9,074 bases of DNA from Deltaproteobacteria bacterium. Its GTDB lineage: Bacteria > Desulfobacterota > Desulfobacteria > Desulfobacterales > SURF-7. Of the stretch, positions 6,413 through 9,074 are shown in pieces; the first letter of the stretch is position 1; each line of letters begins with the position of its first letter. A program made the translations under genes and the position numbers. The notes below the pieces were generated by a model. That model was given only the letters and a program-made list of their open reading frames with translations. It had not been told where the DNA came from and ran no database searches. The DNA is taken from positions 1 through 9,074 of the forward strand of contig JAFDJC010000135.1 in the NCBI GenBank assembly GCA_019307665.1, given 5' to 3'.

Positions 6413-7309
6413 ATGGAAAAAATTGTACTCGAAACAGATTTCCCAGGGTTAAATCTTGTCAAGAAGGGAAAGGTAAGGGATATATATGATCTTGGTGACA
6501 GCCTGTTAATGGTGGCAACAGATCGAATGTCCGCATTCGATGTAATAATGTCGGATCCCATTCCCGGAAAAGGAAAAATATTGACTCAGATTTCTCTGTT
6601 CTGGTTTGATATCATGCAGTCGGTAATTCCGAACCATATTATTGCCAGTGATGTTGAGGCCTATCCGGACAGCTGTCAACCCTATGCCGAATCCCTTCGC
6701 GATCGAAGCATGCTGGTTAAAAAAGCGGAACCACTCACGGTGGAATGTATTGTCAGGGGTTATATATCGGGGTCGGGCTGGAAATCCTATCAGGAAAATG
6801 GCACGATTTGTGATATCAGGCTTCCGGATGGTCTTAAAGAATCGGACAAATTGCCGGCGCCTATTTTTACACCTTCAACCAAAGCAGAGTTAGGCCTCCA
6901 TGATATCAATATTGGCTTTGAAGAAACAGTAAAAGAAATCGGCGAATCCCTGGCGAATAGGGTAAGAGAAATCAGCATAAATATTTATGAAAAAGGATCA
7001 ATTCTGGCGGAAAGTAAAGGGATTATCATAGCAGATACAAAGTTTGAGTTCGGTTTGGTCGGTGATGAATTACTTCTCATCGATGAAGTTTTGACACCGG
7101 ACTCATCCAGATTCTGGCCGCAGGACTTATATCGACCGGGATTTCCACAGCAGAGTTTTGACAAACAATATCTGAGAGACTATCTGGAAACACTGGACTG
7201 GGACAAGGCACCTCCGCCACCGCCATTACCGGAAGAAATTATTCTAAATACGAAGAATAAATACCTCGAAGCATTAAATCTGTTGACCGGCAAAGATTAT
7301 GCGCTATAA
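6413..7309 (+). CDS. purC: Phosphoribosylaminoimidazole-succinocarboxamide synthase (SAICAR synthetase)
   Basis: Joins aspartate to CAIR using ATP to make SAICAR in de novo purine synthesis, in the cytoplasm. The 298 residues make it the long, yeast-like form rather than the roughly 237-residue E. coli form. Visible motifs are GKVRDIY (19-25), ATDRMSAFD (35-43), ECIVRGYISGSGW (111-123), FTPSTKAE (152-159), ADTKFEFG (197-204) and IDEVLTPDSSRFW (213-225). One oddity is LHDINI at 162-167, where many relatives have HDEN; D164 and N166 are kept. The ATG at 6413 is preceded by AAGGA (6401-6405) at 7 bases. An in-frame TTG at 6350 would overlap the previous gene and read through the hairpin, so it was rejected. 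The ParB-like gene overlaps its last 11 bases. Confidence 0.96.
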   Translation: MEKIVLETDFPGLNLVKKGKVRDIYDLGDSLLMVATDRMSAFDVIMSDPIPGKGKILTQISLFWFDIMQSVIPNHIIASDVEAYPDSCQPYAESLRDRSMLVKKAEPLTVECIVRGYISGSGWKSYQENGTICDIRLPDGLKESDKLPAPIFTPSTKAELGLHDINIGFEETVKEIGESLANRVREISINIYEKGSILAESKGIIIADTKFEFGLVGDELLLIDEVLTPDSSRFWPQDLYRPGFPQQSFDKQYLRDYLETLDWDKAPPPPPLPEEIILNTKNKYLEALNLLTGKDYAL

Positions 7310-8252
7310 GGAACAAGTTGTCTGGCTGTCATCCATTGATTTTATGGATGACAGCTATCACATCACCACTGAAACGCATATTGATGATTTAAGTGAATCG
7401 ATAAAATCTGCCGGGCTTATAAATTTACCTCTTTTGAAAAAGAAAGGTTCAAAATATACAATTGTCAGTGGGTTCAGGAGAATCAGTGCCTTAAAACAGC
7501 TCGGAAGAACTCGTATCAAATCCCGGATATTGGAACCGGGGACTGAGGAACTGGCGTGCATCAAATTTGCAATTGCTGACAATTCTTTTCAAAGGACGCT
7601 GAATCTCGTTGAAAACTCCCGGGCACTCTGCCTTCTCAGTCCGTTTTATAAAAATAATGACAGCCTTACCCGGGCTTCAATCGGTCTCGGTTTACCCGGC
7701 AGCCCTTCATGGAGCGACAAAATTAAAAATATCTGTCATCTTCCACTGCTACTTCAAAGGGCTATCATTTCTGGAGATATTTCTCTTCCCATGGCAATGG
7801 AACTGGGGATAATGCCGTCCGATGAGGCCTTGGCGGTTGTAAAACTCTTTGACGGCTTAAAACTGAGCCTGAACAAGCAAAGAGAGATATTAACGTTTAT
7901 CAGAGAAATTTCTCTCCGAGAGACCCTATCCATTCTGGACCTCCTTGAAGACAACCGTTTAAAGGAAATATTAAACGATAAAGATCTGGACAGGGTTCAA
8001 AAAACCCGGATGATACGATTCAACTTAAAAAAGCGGCGATTTCCTGCAATTGTGAAAATCGAACAGGAATTTGAAGCCAAGCGGAAGCGGCTTAATCTGG
8101 TCCATGGATTGAAATTGATTCCTCCCAAAAACTTTGAAAGTACCGAATTCATGTTAACCATGAGTTTTAAATCTTTAACAGATTTGAAAAATCTTCAAAC
8201 CGCTTTCAATAATATTCTGGAAGACTCTGTTTTAAAGCAAATAATTCCATGA
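7299..8252 (+). CDS. Orphan ParB-like protein (ParB/Spo0J N-terminal and HTH regions)
   Basis: A 317-residue ParB-family protein; its DNA target and role are unknown. Residues 27-45 (HIDDLSESIKSAGLINLPL) and 51-70 (SGFRRISALKQLG) match the ParB N-terminal nucleotide-binding domain, with GFRR at 58-61 for the usual GERR. DNSFQRTLNLVEN (94-106) matches the ENxQR...LNxxE box, with D94 where Spo0J has its catalytic Glu. Residues 118-165 correspond to the ParB helix-turn-helix region (LPLLLQRAIISGDISLPMAMEL). The remaining 150 residues are charged and helical and I do not recognise them. No parA is nearby, so it is not an obvious chromosome-partition pair. The ATG overlaps the purC stop by 11 bases and has no strong Shine-Dalgarno, which suggests translational coupling to purC. 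It could be a regulator or nucleoid factor. Confidence 0.78.
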   Translation: MRYKEQVVWLSSIDFMDDSYHITTETHIDDLSESIKSAGLINLPLLKKKGSKYTIVSGFRRISALKQLGRTRIKSRILEPGTEELACIKFAIADNSFQRTLNLVENSRALCLLSPFYKNNDSLTRASIGLGLPGSPSWSDKIKNICHLPLLLQRAIISGDISLPMAMELGIMPSDEALAVVKLFDGLKLSLNKQREILTFIREISLRETLSILDLLEDNRLKEILNDKDLDRVQKTRMIRFNLKKRRFPAIVKIEQEFEAKRKRLNLVHGLKLIPPKNFESTEFMLTMSFKSLTDLKNLQTAFNNILEDSVLKQIIP

Positions 8253-8396
8253 CGTATTATAAATTAATTTTGATTTTATACGATGAACCTGATAAGAAAA
8301 CTTTTAAAGTTGGATTTCCCTTGTTAATAACTTTTTCTAATTACTGATTGCCGCAGTAGTCCAGATGTGTGGAATCGCGGTTTCGTTACAAAGAAA

Positions 8397-8415
8397 ATGT
8401 CAGAATCCTGAACAT
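8397..8415 (+). promoter_or_regulatory. Small hairpin just upstream of the kinase-like gene's ribosome binding site
   Basis: ATGTCAG (8397-8403) pairs with CTG-A-ACAT (8408-8415), a 7-bp stem with one bulged A and a 4-base loop. It ends 5 bases before AAAGGAGG. It is weak and may be chance. The rest of the 181-base gap (8253-8433) shows no convincing promoter or small gene. Confidence 0.2.
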
Positions 8416-8433
8416 ATTTTAAAGGAGGCTTTC

Positions 8434-9042
8434 ATGGCTGTCATTACAATTTCACGCCAGTTTGGTGCCGGTGGGATAACTCTGGGCGAAATGGTTTCAA
8501 AAAAGCTAAATTACACGTTCGTTGATGCTGAAATTATACAAATGGTAGCCAAAAAAGCGAAGGTTTCCACCCACTGGGTAGAATCCATAGAAAAAGAGGC
8601 CGGCGGTAAACTCTTAAAATTTATGACGGGACTGGTTTCGAAAAGTTTTGTTGAGCGTATCCTGGATGATAAAAGGGGGTACATAGACGAAGAGATATAT
8701 GTCGATCTATTGAACAAAATAATCGTCCAGGTAGCAGAAGAGGATGATGTGATCATTCTGGGACGCGGAAGCCAATATATACTGCGGGACCGTGAAGACG
8801 CGTTTCATGTCCTGCTGATCGCCCATAGAGAGGAACGGGTTCAATTCATGGAGAAGCGTTATGACCTGTCCAAGACACAGGCGATTCAGTCTGTAAACCG
8901 TCAGGATAAAAGGAGAAGCAACCTGTATCGAAAATTCGGTAAGGAAGATTATGACCATCCGGATCTTTATCATCTTGTGTTGAATATGGGTAAACTCAAA
9001 CTGGAGAAAGCGGCCGATCTCATCTATGACCTGGTGCGCTGA
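8434..9042 (+). CDS. Cytidylate kinase-like family P-loop protein
   Basis: A 202-residue nucleotide-kinase-fold protein of the cytidylate kinase-like family; its substrate is unknown. The N-terminus ITISRQFGAGGITLG (4-18) is the family's version of the P-loop. It lacks the Lys-Ser/Thr of true CMP kinase (GSGKGT), so activity as a standard CMP kinase should not be assumed. D31 (FVDAEII), ILGRGSQYIL (108-117) and the basic stretch R156-R161 with RKF (166-168) fit the expected NMP-binding and lid regions. YHLVLNMGKL near the end is also typical. The ATG at 8434 has a near-perfect AAAGGAGG (8421-8428) 5 bases upstream; an in-frame ATG at 8365 would add 23 non-conserved residues and was rejected. 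It lies 181 bases after the ParB-like gene and is probably a separate unit. Confidence 0.88.
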   Translation: MAVITISRQFGAGGITLGEMVSKKLNYTFVDAEIIQMVAKKAKVSTHWVESIEKEAGGKLLKFMTGLVSKSFVERILDDKRGYIDEEIYVDLLNKIIVQVAEEDDVIILGRGSQYILRDREDAFHVLLIAHREERVQFMEKRYDLSKTQAIQSVNRQDKRRSNLYRKFGKEDYDHPDLYHLVLNMGKLKLEKAADLIYDLVR

Positions 9043-9074
9043 GAATTGGAGAAGAGGGTCCAAGGATTCAAGGG

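Noticed and set aside
8310..8326. Sigma54-type -24/-12 promoter upstream of the kinase-like gene
   Set aside because: GG is present but the downstream GC element is missing at the required spacing.
8365..8433. ATG start adding 23 residues to the kinase-like protein
   Set aside because: AAAGGAGG at 8421-8428 points to the ATG at 8434, where the family's conserved N-terminus begins.

Overview
The window looks like ordinary chromosome of a deltaproteobacterium (Desulfobacterota-like). This is inferred from the gene mix: an MglA-type small GTPase, a DUF4388/PATAN protein, PilZ, an orphan ParB-like protein and a long-form PurC, at moderate to low GC. No mobile element, tRNA, rRNA or CRISPR array is visible, and no stretch over 300 bases lacks a gene.

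Layout. (1) The C-terminal part of uvrC enters from the left and converges with mdh (malate dehydrogenase, minus strand), with 5 bases between the stop codons. (2) mdh and the next block diverge from one intergenic region. It holds a good sigma70-type promoter on each strand and, between and over them, a 9-bp inverted repeat that looks like an operator. (3) A four-gene plus-strand block follows: a cytoplasmic TPR-like protein with an unrecognised C-terminal domain, an MglA-family GTPase, a DUF4388 protein with two degenerate cyclic-nucleotide-binding folds, and a small PilZ protein. (4) A putative promoter precedes a YfcE/MJ0936-type metallophosphoesterase. A short hairpin with a T-rich tail then lies directly before purC, and purC overlaps an orphan ParB-like gene by 11 bases. 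(5) A cytidylate kinase-like P-loop gene with a very strong ribosome binding site ends the window.

How the genes may work together. uvrC (DNA repair), mdh (TCA cycle) and purC (purine synthesis) are housekeeping genes. The block at 2441-5718 is the most interesting part. It puts a Ras-like polarity-type GTPase, a likely scaffold, a PATAN/CNB adaptor and a c-di-GMP receptor domain in one run, with no MglB/Roadblock partner in view. I infer a signalling module for cell polarity, surface behaviour or motility; the sequence does not prove it. Four start codons were set downstream of the longest possible ORF start because ribosome binding sites, and in one case a promoter, lie inside the longer version.
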